Source of the DNA: an uncultured Methanobrevibacter sp.
Lineage (GTDB): Archaea > Methanobacteriota > Methanobacteria > Methanobacteriales > Methanobacteriaceae
DNA length: 9,274 bases
NCBI GenBank assembly: GCA_902795935.1
Contig: CADBMS010000131.1
Location: forward strand, 1-9,274
Direction: 5' to 3'
A model generated the notes under the pieces. The model saw only the letters and a list, made by a program, of their open reading frames with translations. It searched no databases and was not told the origin of the DNA. Of the stretch, positions 1-6,782 are shown piece after piece (within the stretch, counting starts at the first letter, position 1; each line of letters starts with the position of its first letter). A program made the translations under genes and the position numbers.

Positions 1-66
1 TTTAGACAAAATTCAAGTAAAGATGCAATAAATGAATTCAAACAATATTTACAAAATTACACTTAA
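1..66 (+). CDS. C-terminal fragment of an unidentified protein (5' end outside window)
   Basis: Frame 1 is open from the first base and ends at TAA (64-66), giving 21 residues that finish in INEFKQYLQNYT. The mix of charged and hydrophobic residues resembles the amphipathic helical end of a real protein, and the other two plus frames close quickly. It would converge on the zinc-ribbon gene with a gap of 23 nt between stops, which is a normal arrangement. The piece is too short to assign a family. It may be a chance open frame, so the call rests on composition and placement only. Confidence 0.4.
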   Translation, partial: FRQNSSKDAINEFKQYLQNYT

Positions 67-89
67 TTTTGATGATATTCTTCTATGAA

Positions 90-437
90 TTATCTAAATA
101 AAACTAAAAAAGTCATTATTATTCCAATAATCATAATTGCTAATTGGATATAAGCATGTTTACGTATTTTTGAGTCTTTATTGTTTAACATGAATCCTGG
201 GAAAAATAATCCAATAAAACCAATAAACCCATATGATCCAAATAAAAAGTTAAGAATAAAGCCACTCCAACCAAATAGAATAGCAATGATATAACCTATT
301 ATAATTAGTTTTTTGCTGTTAAGTGAAATGTGTGGAGTGTTGTTTAATCTATAATCATTATAAATTAAAGGATTTCCACAATTATGACAAAATTTATAAT
401 TGTTTGGATTTTCACATCCACATATTGGACATTTCAT
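90..437 (-). CDS. Small zinc-ribbon membrane protein
   Basis: The product has 115 residues. The N-terminus holds a compact zinc ribbon with Cys3-x2-Cys6 and Cys17-x2-Cys20, a common archaeal and bacterial module that binds one zinc ion. A polar linker (about 22-42) follows, then three hydrophobic stretches at about 44-64, 68-84 and 96-114 that look membrane-spanning, with a charged loop (NNKDSKIRKH, about 85-94) between the last two. There is no signal peptide; the ribbon probably faces the cytoplasm. Methanobacteriales encode many such zinc-ribbon plus membrane-helix proteins of unknown role, and I do not assign a function. The start is the only sensible ATG. Only a weak purine stretch (AAGAG) precedes it, and an A+T-rich TATA-like stretch at about 457-465 lies close enough that the mRNA could be nearly leaderless. 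The gene lies 86 nt downstream of nrdD on the same strand. Confidence 0.75.
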   Translation of the reverse strand: MKCPICGCENPNNYKFCHNCGNPLIYNDYRLNNTPHISLNSKKLIIIGYIIAILFGWSGFILNFLFGSYGFIGFIGLFFPGFMLNNKDSKIRKHAYIQLAIMIIGIIMTFLVLFR

Positions 438-498
438 GTTTTTTCTCTTTTGGTTATTTTATTAAAAAATAGTGATAGGTAAAGAAGATTGAATAATT

Positions 499-507
499 GG
501 AGGTGAT
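499..507 (-). other. Anti-Shine-Dalgarno-like ATCACCTCC in the nrdD 3' untranslated region
   Basis: Read on the minus strand, which is the nrdD mRNA sense, these nine bases are ATCACCTCC, the same as the tail of 16S rRNA. They lie 17 nt past the nrdD stop codon. On the plus strand they read GGAGGTGAT, a full ribosome binding site, but no ATG, GTG or TTG follows at a usable distance. The stretch could pair with the GGTGAT in front of nrdD or polC, or be a relic, or be chance. No role is shown. Confidence 0.35.
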
Positions 508-523
508 AAGAAAAAGGAAAGTT

Positions 524-2836
524 TTATTGTTCAAATCTTCTCCTATCAACTAATTCTTGACGTTTACCACGGTTCCATCCGCCAGAAGCAGATTTTGCAC
601 GACCTACTTGTTGAACATATCCGGTTATTCTATCATACCATTCAACATCATCTTTTTCACCACAGGTTGGGCATTTATTTTGTAATCCTTTCATTAAAGT
701 TTTACACCTAATACAGAAGCTTAATGCTGAAGAGTAAGCCCATAATCCTAAATCTGATTTATTTGCTATTTTATTTGTTAAACTCATTAATGCTTCTGGA
801 TCTGCATATGATTCTCCCATGAATGCATGGAAAATGTGTCCTCCAGCAGTTATTGGATGGTATTTATCTTCTATCTTTATTTTTTCAGTTAGAAGTGTGT
901 CTGAACTTACAGGTACGTGTGAAGAGTTAGTGTAGTAATATGCTCCTTTTTCACCACTGACAATTGATTCTTCTTTAAATTTTTCAACATCTAATGATGC
1001 AAATCTATATGCTGTTGATTCAGCAGGAGTTTGTAGCACTGACCATCTGTATCCTGTTTCTTGTTTTAGTTGATCTGCTTTTTCATTTAAGTATTCTATT
1101 ACTTTTATTCCGAATTTATTAGAATCCACATTACTTATTCCGTTACCAGTGTAATATTTTAGCATTTCATTTAATCCTACAAAACCAAATGATAATGTTG
1201 AATTTTCAATTTTATAGTATGGTTCTCCATCGAAATCTTGATTTAAGAATGGTAACATGTTGAATTCATTTAAGCATTTTAATCCTTGATTTCTTCTTAT
1301 GAGTAATGCCTTTGCTGATAAGTCTAAAAGTGAATCCATGTATTCAAATATTTCAGTTTCATCTCGTGATTGGTATGCAATACGAGGTAAGTTTAATGTT
1401 ACATATGCTAAGTTTCCTGTTCTAAGACAGTCCTCATCCCAGTTTCCAGTCCAATTATCTTGTAAACAAGTCCTACATCCCATATAGTTGGCCATTTGTC
1501 CACGATAATCTGGTAACATGTTTATGAAATATGATGAACCATATTTTGCAGATAATTCATGTACTTTTAATAAATCATCTTCAAGTTCTGGTTTTAATGA
1601 TTCTTTTCTTAAAGTATATAATGTGTTTGGGAATAAGTGTGGTTTACCATCTGCATCTCCTTTGAGTAGTGCTTCTGTAAATGCTCTTTGTATTAACCTA
1701 GTTTCTTCTTCAAAGTCAGCATAGACACCTACTTCTTTTCCTTCAGGACCATATGCTGGTTCGTCTTTTAGGAATTTTGGAACTGTGAATTCTAAGTTTA
1801 AACTTGTGAATGGTACTTGTGATCCACGTGCTGCGTATGCCATATTTAAGTTGAAGATGAACATTTCTACACATTGTTTAATCTCTTCATAGGTCCTGTC
1901 TGCTGCAAATGGTGCAACAAATACATTCCAGAGACTCATAGATTGTCCTCCACTCATGTTTTGTTGTGCTGCAAGCATGATTTCTCCTGCATGATTCATG
2001 AGGGTTTCCATGTGTTTTGGCGGTCCTGCTACGGAGGTGTGATCTCCAGTCCCATCTACTTTTAAACCATATCTAATAAATAATCGTAAATCATGTTGTA
2101 AACAGTTTAATGGCCTTCCTCCGAAGAATTCTAAGTCATGTATGTGAATATCTCCAGACATGTGGGCGTCAGCTAAAGTATTTGGTAACATGTGCACTAA
2201 TGCATATTGTTTGAGTGATTCATCTGCCACATATTTATGTACAGTTTCTGGGTTATGTATCATGTTTGCATTATCACGATTACCATTTTCAATTAAAGTT
2301 GTGATATTGTATACAGGCATACCTAAACGAGTGTATTTACTACGCAAATCTTCTAATCCTTCTTCCATCAATTTAGCATTCACTATTTCCCGTATCATAG
2401 GTGCAGTTAAATATTCTACATTTAATTTTTTAAGTTCTTTCCAAACATCACAAGCTACTTGATTAGCTAATCCTTCTGATGCACCTGCTTCTTCAATTAG
2501 GTTACGTTCAATTTTTTTAATTTCAAATGGTTCAATAGTGTCTCTTGTTGTACGTACTTTCAATTTATTTTTAGCTAAATATTTCTCTGATGCAGAACCT
2601 TTAATATCTTTTAAATAATTATAAACTGATGCTTTAATTTCTGCAGTAGTTATTCCATCTTTTGCTTGATTAACAATTGTGGTTGCTATTTTTTCTGCAG
2701 CCCATAATGGTGTGTCAACTAATACTAATGATTTTATCAATTTATCCATGTTAAAGTGTTCTTTTAACCCATTGTTTTTTATTACGATTATATCTTCGTT
2801 ATTTGGCATATTAGCGAACATTACTCCGCTTTTCAT
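524..2836 (-). CDS. nrdD: Anaerobic (class III) ribonucleoside-triphosphate reductase
   Basis: This glycyl-radical enzyme reduces ribonucleoside triphosphates to dNTPs in the cytoplasm without oxygen. The product is 770 residues from the ATG at 2836. Two regions resemble tandem ATP-cone allosteric domains (about 13-85 and 92-172). The catalytic barrel follows, with the hallmark FFGGRPLNCLQHDL segment (Cys245) and CRTC (Cys454, Cys457), the likely active-site cysteines. A four-cysteine zinc site comes next (Cys708, Cys711, Cys722, Cys725). The C-terminus carries the radical motif RITGY with the probable radical glycine at 739 and ends in the typical WNRGK-QEL-DRRR tail. An in-frame GTG at 2848 gives four more residues, but it overlaps the ribosome binding site GGTGAT, which lies 3 nt before the ATG, so the ATG is preferred. 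The activase gene nrdG, needed to make the radical, is not in the window. All key residues are present and the gene looks intact. Confidence 0.97.
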   Translation of the reverse strand: MKSGVMFANMPNNEDIIVIKNNGLKEHFNMDKLIKSLVLVDTPLWAAEKIATTIVNQAKDGITTAEIKASVYNYLKDIKGSASEKYLAKNKLKVRTTRDTIEPFEIKKIERNLIEEAGASEGLANQVACDVWKELKKLNVEYLTAPMIREIVNAKLMEEGLEDLRSKYTRLGMPVYNITTLIENGNRDNANMIHNPETVHKYVADESLKQYALVHMLPNTLADAHMSGDIHIHDLEFFGGRPLNCLQHDLRLFIRYGLKVDGTGDHTSVAGPPKHMETLMNHAGEIMLAAQQNMSGGQSMSLWNVFVAPFAADRTYEEIKQCVEMFIFNLNMAYAARGSQVPFTSLNLEFTVPKFLKDEPAYGPEGKEVGVYADFEEETRLIQRAFTEALLKGDADGKPHLFPNTLYTLRKESLKPELEDDLLKVHELSAKYGSSYFINMLPDYRGQMANYMGCRTCLQDNWTGNWDEDCLRTGNLAYVTLNLPRIAYQSRDETEIFEYMDSLLDLSAKALLIRRNQGLKCLNEFNMLPFLNQDFDGEPYYKIENSTLSFGFVGLNEMLKYYTGNGISNVDSNKFGIKVIEYLNEKADQLKQETGYRWSVLQTPAESTAYRFASLDVEKFKEESIVSGEKGAYYYTNSSHVPVSSDTLLTEKIKIEDKYHPITAGGHIFHAFMGESYADPEALMSLTNKIANKSDLGLWAYSSALSFCIRCKTLMKGLQNKCPTCGEKDDVEWYDRITGYVQQVGRAKSASGGWNRGKRQELVDRRRFEQ

Positions 2837-2839
2837 TAA

Positions 2840-2845
2840 ATCACC
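2840..2845 (-). promoter_or_regulatory. Ribosome binding site of nrdD (decides the start)
   Basis: GGTGAT on the minus strand, followed by TTA and then ATG at 2836. The same GGTGAT-N3-ATG layout precedes sec61-beta, and polC has AGTGAT-N4-ATG. This places translation at 2836 and not at the upstream GTG (2848), which overlaps the binding site. Confidence 0.8.
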
Positions 2846-2909
2846 CACAAAATTAAGTATTAAATTAAAATTAATTTCCTAAATATAAGACAATATCTAT
2901 TCAAATAAA

Positions 2910-2917
2910 TATATAAA
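2910..2917 (-). promoter_or_regulatory. Probable TATA box of nrdD
   Basis: TTTATATA on the minus strand, about 75 nt before the nrdD ATG. Archaeal transcription normally starts about 25 bp downstream of the TATA box, which predicts a 5' leader of roughly 50 nt that contains the ribosome binding site. The background is AT-rich, so TATA-like strings are common and this remains a candidate. Confidence 0.45.
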
Positions 2918-2932
2918 TACTACCATAGTTTG

Positions 2933-2974
2933 AAAAAAGTTTTATGATAATAGAACTAAATCTTAGTTTAAGAT
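2933..2974 (-). terminator. Possible polC terminator: hairpin plus T6
   Basis: A perfect 6-bp inverted repeat, ATCTTA (2960-2965) and TAAGAT (2969-2974), with a 3-nt loop, starts 30 nt past the polC stop. Further along the minus strand a T6 run (2938-2933) follows. Archaeal termination depends mainly on U-tracts, so the T run may matter more than the weak hairpin. It sits between the polC stop and the nrdD TATA box. Confidence 0.35.
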
Positions 2975-3003
2975 AATGCTCAATTAAAAATAAAGGAAAA
3001 CAC

Positions 3004-6000
3004 TCATAAAAATATATCTAATGAACTTTGTTTAGATTTATCACTTTCAAATAATGAGTTGATTCCAAATTCCTGTATTTCTAATCTTTGAACAATATAT
3101 GGATCAATAGGATATCTTTTAACTAAATCTTTAGAAATATCCAAATATTTTGTAACAGAACCCTTAGAAACACTTAATATTAAATTAGAACCGCAAGCAC
3201 ATTTACCAGATAATGGAACTCTACGATACTTAGATCCACATTTAGTACATCTAACTTTTTGTTTAGAAAATGCCCTTACATTACCCATCATATCTGGTAA
3301 AAAGTGTGAAGATAACACTCCTTTAACCACACCTTTCTGATCAACAGCCCTTATTTTTTCTGCAATTTGTATTTGAGACTCTACTTTTTCTTTCATTGAT
3401 GGCAATGTCTTATAAAGACAAACTTTAGGTCCTGCATGAATACTAGAAGTGTTATGTGAAAACATTAAGCCCTCATATTGAGCCGGTGTTCCTAATCTAT
3501 TTTTAACATTATCTATTAAATCAAGAACATCTCCTGGTTTTTCATAATTTAATGTTCTTTCAAAGAATTCTAGTTGCAATTCATCCATTGTATCAACTTT
3601 ATGTGATTCATCATCAATTTCTTCAGGATCTATACGTGAAGATAAAACTAAAGGAGCATCCATACTTCCTCCACGAGTACTTGGAAGGTATGATTTTGAA
3701 AAATTAAGTAAAGCATCTAATAATAACATTACAGAATCTTCATCACTATCACAGTTTCTTCTTTTAGCTGAATGGAAATAGGGGTGAGCATAACATGCTG
3801 AAGCCTTAGTAAAACCAACTATACGACCAAGCACTCCTGCAGATGTGTGTGGTGCTAATCCTACAATCAAATGTCCAATTAGATCAAATCTATCCTTTAC
3901 ATTATATGCCCTATCCATTTCATAGAAAGTTTCTAATAAATCATCTATAAATTCTGCAACCTGTGTTAAATATTTTCCACAATGTTCAGATACAACCACA
4001 TCTTGTACTTTTAATTCTACAATTTGATCTGCGTTTTTTAAAGGTTCACCATAACAATCATGAGTATAACCCATTTTTAAAAGTTTTTCTACAGTTGCAC
4101 CTACTTCCTCTGGTATAAAATGAGTTAATGGCAAATCTGTTGAATCATGCCTTATTGTTGCATCTTTAAATGTGAAAACTTCATTCTTAGCGCGTAAAAT
4201 TCCTTTTTCTAAAGGCTCTGGGAATTTTGATTCTGATATCATACCTAATACGCCTTTAACTTCATCTATACGCCTAACTCCAACATTTGCAGATGCTTTT
4301 CTAAATAAATTTGCTATATTAATTTTTTTATTACTAGAAGCAGTTATTTCTGTTGGAGCACCACAATGAGGACATAATGATTGGAATGAACTTATTTGAC
4401 ACTTAGTACATTTTGCCCTTGATAATTCAACATCTATTTGGCCTTTTTTAACTGCTTCAAGTATATTTCTCCTAGAACCACCATAATTCCCTATTGGGAA
4501 CAAACTATGAGGTGCAGGCTTCATCCTTCGTTCTTTAGTTTTTTCAGGCCTTCCAATACGCGTACCAATATATGTTGGTGATTTAGCCATTATTTTTATT
4601 GGAGAAATTTTATTTAATTCATCTAATGTATTTTTTCCAGATTCATCTAATGGCGCATTTAAAGTATTCATTAATGTTAATGCAGTATCAGCCGATAAGT
4701 TAATTTTTGAATCTTCTACAGTATGACATATTCCTAAAACTTCAAGTATACGTTTTTCAGGACCCAAATCCAATAATAATGGTTTTCCTTCAACATATTC
4801 ATTTTCATAATTACATATCCAGTTATATAAATAGTTTAATTCTTTTATTGACACATCATGATAATTATATGTATAATCTGGGTGTAATGGAACATTATAA
4901 GTTTTAGATAATTTAAATGCTTCTTTAGCAGAAATTTTATTTAATAAATGACTTAAATCTTCTGAATTATAGTTTTCAGAATTTTCTATTGTTTTAATCC
5001 ACCATTCTATACACCATGCAGAAGGCATTAAGACATGGTTATTTCTTAAAAATTCACCAAATGCTACTAACATATCACCCATAAATAATATTTCATCGAC
5101 ATTATGGCGTAATTTACGTGCTTCTTCAATAGTTTCTATTTTAACTACATCACCATTTTTGAGTTTAACTATTGGACCTTCAATACTATCAACAGGACAT
5201 GCACAATTTCCTTTACCCGGCCGTTCTATTTTCATTTGAGTTCCTACAGCTAAAAACTCCATTAATTCCATAGTTGCAGGATGTACTCCCATTGCTGCCA
5301 ATCCAGTATTTCTTGAACGCCCATATCTTAATCTAAATCCTCCTTTTTCTGAAGGATAGGATAACACAGGCCGACCAGCAATAATATCCTGCATATATTT
5401 ATCATCTGCCTTAACTTCAATTTTTTTATCCCCATCATCAGATGCTTTAGGTGACTTTGAAAACTGTGCAAGCCAATCCCATTTGTCTAATTCTAAAGTA
5501 TTAGCATATTTTAAAACCTTAGGTGCCTTTTGGATAACTCCTTCAACCATCGCAAGTAATGCTCCCCCTCGAATATTATTTGTTTCCACACGAGGTAAAT
5601 CCCTATGTGATACTTCAATTTTATCAGTAGGTTCTCCAGAAACTTCAACAGGTATATTTTTTGATGCTAATCTCACTTCATCCGGTTTTGGCGAATATTG
5701 TAGGTTTGTTACTTCAGATTCATATAATTCTACTTCTTCAACATATCTTTCAATTTCATCATCAGTTGGTTTATATTCTGAAATATTTATGGCTCTACGT
5801 ATGTAATCTCCAAGTAATACTGATAATGCTGCTGCAGTTCCACCAGCACTTCTAATTGGTCCTGCAAAATAAACCGCCAAGTAATCAGAACCATCAAGAT
5901 TTTTTTTAAGTTTTATTTGAGATATTCCTTCTAAAGGAGCTGCCACTACACCTTCAGTTAGAATTGCTAATGCAGTTCTTAATCCTTGATCAGTTAATGG

Positions 6001-6288
6001 CTCTCTTAGTTTAATTTCATCTTCTCCAGGAGGAACTTCTATTTTTTGAGATGCTATTTCTGCAGCTAACTTAAATGCAACAATATCCCTATCACCATAT
6101 TCCTTTTCTAATTCTTTGATTCTTTTTGCAACTCCTTTTGGACCAACTAAACCCTCTACACGTTCAGCTAAATCCTTAGCTAATGGCACTTCAACATTTC
6201 GCGTAACATCTAATCCTTTAGAACGTGCTTCTTCAGCTATTTTGTAAAGTTTTTTTGTTTCATGTTCTAATTTCTCAAAATAATCCAT
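3004..6288 (-). CDS. polC: DNA polymerase D large subunit DP2
   Basis: This is the catalytic subunit of the euryarchaeal replicative DNA polymerase PolD, which works with the proofreading subunit DP1 (not in this window). The product is 1094 residues from the ATG at 6288, a usual intein-free length. The N-terminus (MDYFEKLEHETKKLYKIAEE) and the segment YFAGPIRSAGGT (about 140-151) are typical of DP2. A zinc site has Cys627, Cys630, Cys639 and Cys642. The double-psi barrel active-site motif reads N845-C-D847-S-D849-E-D; family members usually have Gly between the two aspartates. A second zinc site has Cys1014, Cys1017, Cys1030 and Cys1032. The last eight residues, QSSLDIFL, fit a PCNA-binding PIP box. 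A GTG nine bases upstream (6297) is in frame but lies inside the ribosome binding site, so the ATG is chosen. The stop is TGA. The gene is divergent from sec61-beta. Confidence 0.97.
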   Translation of the reverse strand: MDYFEKLEHETKKLYKIAEEARSKGLDVTRNVEVPLAKDLAERVEGLVGPKGVAKRIKELEKEYGDRDIVAFKLAAEIASQKIEVPPGEDEIKLREPLTDQGLRTALAILTEGVVAAPLEGISQIKLKKNLDGSDYLAVYFAGPIRSAGGTAAALSVLLGDYIRRAINISEYKPTDDEIERYVEEVELYESEVTNLQYSPKPDEVRLASKNIPVEVSGEPTDKIEVSHRDLPRVETNNIRGGALLAMVEGVIQKAPKVLKYANTLELDKWDWLAQFSKSPKASDDGDKKIEVKADDKYMQDIIAGRPVLSYPSEKGGFRLRYGRSRNTGLAAMGVHPATMELMEFLAVGTQMKIERPGKGNCACPVDSIEGPIVKLKNGDVVKIETIEEARKLRHNVDEILFMGDMLVAFGEFLRNNHVLMPSAWCIEWWIKTIENSENYNSEDLSHLLNKISAKEAFKLSKTYNVPLHPDYTYNYHDVSIKELNYLYNWICNYENEYVEGKPLLLDLGPEKRILEVLGICHTVEDSKINLSADTALTLMNTLNAPLDESGKNTLDELNKISPIKIMAKSPTYIGTRIGRPEKTKERRMKPAPHSLFPIGNYGGSRRNILEAVKKGQIDVELSRAKCTKCQISSFQSLCPHCGAPTEITASSNKKINIANLFRKASANVGVRRIDEVKGVLGMISESKFPEPLEKGILRAKNEVFTFKDATIRHDSTDLPLTHFIPEEVGATVEKLLKMGYTHDCYGEPLKNADQIVELKVQDVVVSEHCGKYLTQVAEFIDDLLETFYEMDRAYNVKDRFDLIGHLIVGLAPHTSAGVLGRIVGFTKASACYAHPYFHSAKRRNCDSDEDSVMLLLDALLNFSKSYLPSTRGGSMDAPLVLSSRIDPEEIDDESHKVDTMDELQLEFFERTLNYEKPGDVLDLIDNVKNRLGTPAQYEGLMFSHNTSSIHAGPKVCLYKTLPSMKEKVESQIQIAEKIRAVDQKGVVKGVLSSHFLPDMMGNVRAFSKQKVRCTKCGSKYRRVPLSGKCACGSNLILSVSKGSVTKYLDISKDLVKRYPIDPYIVQRLEIQEFGINSLFESDKSKQSSLDIFL

Positions 6289-6292
6289 AAAA

Positions 6293-6298
6293 ATCACT
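6293..6298 (-). promoter_or_regulatory. Ribosome binding site of polC (decides the start)
   Basis: AGTGAT on the minus strand, followed by four T and then the ATG at 6288. The in-frame GTG at 6297-6295 is part of this site and so is unlikely to be the start. Confidence 0.7.
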
Positions 6299-6466
6299 TA
6301 GAATATTTATAATAAAAATAATATTGTGTAAAAAATATGAGTAATAATTATAACTTATATTATTTATTGCATTAATTATTTATATTGATTATTTTATAAT
6401 TAATAATTATATGATAAATTAAAATTAATTAAGTTAATTTTATAAGTTTATTTTTATATCAAATAT

Positions 6467-6488
6467 CTAGTTAACTAGTACTTAACTA
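6467..6488. repeat. 11-bp-period repeat and palindrome, candidate operator
   Basis: Two near-identical 10-mers, TAGTTAACTA (6468-6477) and TACTTAACTA (6479-6488), differ at one base and are spaced 11 bp apart, about one DNA helical turn. The first lies within a perfect 12-bp palindrome, CTAGTTAACTAG (6467-6478). The pair ends on the candidate TATA box of sec61-beta, over the position where TFB would bind. It has most of the G and C of its surroundings. A regulator binding two adjacent sites would be a natural reading, but this is inferred from layout only. Confidence 0.35.
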
Positions 6489-6494
6489 TAAAAT
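6487..6494 (+). promoter_or_regulatory. Probable TATA box of sec61-beta
   Basis: TATAAAAT lies 50 nt before the GGTGAT ribosome binding site. A start of transcription about 25 bp downstream would leave a leader of roughly 30 nt that includes that site. A second TATA-like string (6511-6518) is too close to the gene to leave room for the ribosome binding site. Confidence 0.4.
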
Positions 6495-6535
6495 AAAAAA
6501 TTATTTTAATTATATAAAATATTTAGTTCCTACAT

Positions 6536-6541
6536 GGTGAT
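6536..6541 (+). promoter_or_regulatory. Ribosome binding site of sec61-beta
   Basis: GGTGAT followed by ACA and then ATG at 6545. It matches the nrdD site exactly in sequence and spacing, which supports this short gene as real. Confidence 0.8.
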
Positions 6542-6544
6542 ACA

Positions 6545-6706
6545 ATGGCAAAAAAAGATAAACAAAATCTACCTGCAAGTGGTGCAGGTTTAATAAGGTA
6601 TTTTGAAGATGAAACTAAAGGTCCTAAAATATCCCCAAAACAAGTAGTAGTTATGGTAATATTACTTGGTTTTTTATGTATAGCCCTACATTTATCAGGA
6701 ACCTAA
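6545..6706 (+). CDS. secG: Protein translocase subunit Sec61-beta
   Basis: This is a 53-residue tail-anchored membrane protein, the small beta subunit of the archaeal SecYE-beta protein-export channel. The lysine-rich N-terminus (MAKKDK) is followed by the family signature SGAGLIRYFEDE (about 12-23) and by GPKISP (26-31). One transmembrane helix covers about 34-51. The length and layout are exactly those of archaeal Sec61-beta. Its GGTGAT-N3-ATG initiation site is the clearest in the window. It is divergent from polC and lies 76 nt upstream of purB on the same strand, so it may lead a transcript with purB and the membrane protein beyond it, although exporter and purine genes have no obvious shared task. 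Confidence 0.93.
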   Translation: MAKKDKQNLPASGAGLIRYFEDETKGPKISPKQVVVMVILLGFLCIALHLSGT

Positions 6707-6729
6707 ATTTAAAGTTTCAACATTATTAA

Positions 6730-6761
6730 TTTTTACAATATAACAAAAAAAGAGTATATAA
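6730..6761 (+). promoter_or_regulatory. Sec61-beta/purB gap: T-tract and TATA-like strings
   Basis: A T5 run at 6730-6734 could end sec61-beta transcripts. Two TATA-like strings follow. AATATAA at about 6737-6742 would place a transcript start just before the purB ribosome binding site. TATATAA at 6755-6761 would put it almost on the purB start codon and give a nearly leaderless mRNA. The sequence alone does not say whether purB has its own promoter. Confidence 0.25.
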
Positions 6762-6768
6762 TCAAATA

Positions 6769-6775
6769 GAGGGGG
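6769..6775 (+). promoter_or_regulatory. Ribosome binding site of purB
   Basis: GAGGGGG is the only strong purine run before purB and the most G-rich string in this AT-rich gap. It lies 7 nt before the ATA at 6783 and about 50 nt before the first ATG (6825). That spacing supports initiation at or near 6783. Confidence 0.6.
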
Positions 6776-6782
6776 CATTAAT

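Larger units (their letters stand above)
6299..6535. other. Very AT-rich divergent intergenic region
   Basis: This gap separates the divergent polC and sec61-beta genes. A count by eye over 6301-6530 gives 22 G or C in 230 bases, about 10%. It must hold promoters for both directions. On the minus strand TAATATAA (6362-6355) is one of several possible polC TATA boxes, and I cannot choose between them. An 8-bp inverted repeat, AAAATTAA (6421-6428) and TTAATTTT (6434-6441), is present, but such repeats are expected by chance at this composition. No reading frame or RNA gene is seen. Confidence 0.7.

Noticed and set aside
508..711. Plus-strand open frame following the perfect GGAGGTGAT at 499-507
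   Set aside because: The frame aligned with the ribosome binding site is open for about 67 codons but has no ATG, GTG or TTG near its start, and it runs antisense to the conserved nrdD C-terminus.
2846..2848. GTG as the nrdD start (four extra residues)
   Set aside because: It overlaps the GGTGAT ribosome binding site, which is correctly spaced for the ATG at 2836. The same argument rules out GTG 6297 for polC.
1299..2882. Plus-strand open frames opposite nrdD
   Set aside because: They are antisense shadows of the strongly conserved nrdD gene. Their products look like low-complexity antisense translations, and none has a properly placed ribosome binding site.
2918..2927. TACTACCATA shared by 2918-2927 and 9111-9120
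   Set aside because: Shared 10-mers are expected by chance in a window this size, and the two sites have unrelated contexts (upstream of the nrdD TATA box and a terminator loop).
4172..5855. Plus-strand open frames opposite polC, and the minus-strand frame at 7252-7449 opposite purB
   Set aside because: All lie wholly within conserved genes on the other strand, lack initiation signals and match no family I recognise.
3004..6288. Intein in polC
   Set aside because: Some archaeal DP2 genes carry inteins, but this one has the ordinary uninterrupted length and continuous conserved blocks.
6298..6544. AT-rich region next to a replicative polymerase gene as a replication origin
   Set aside because: No origin-recognition-box repeats and no orc1/cdc6 gene are visible. 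A divergent promoter region explains the composition.
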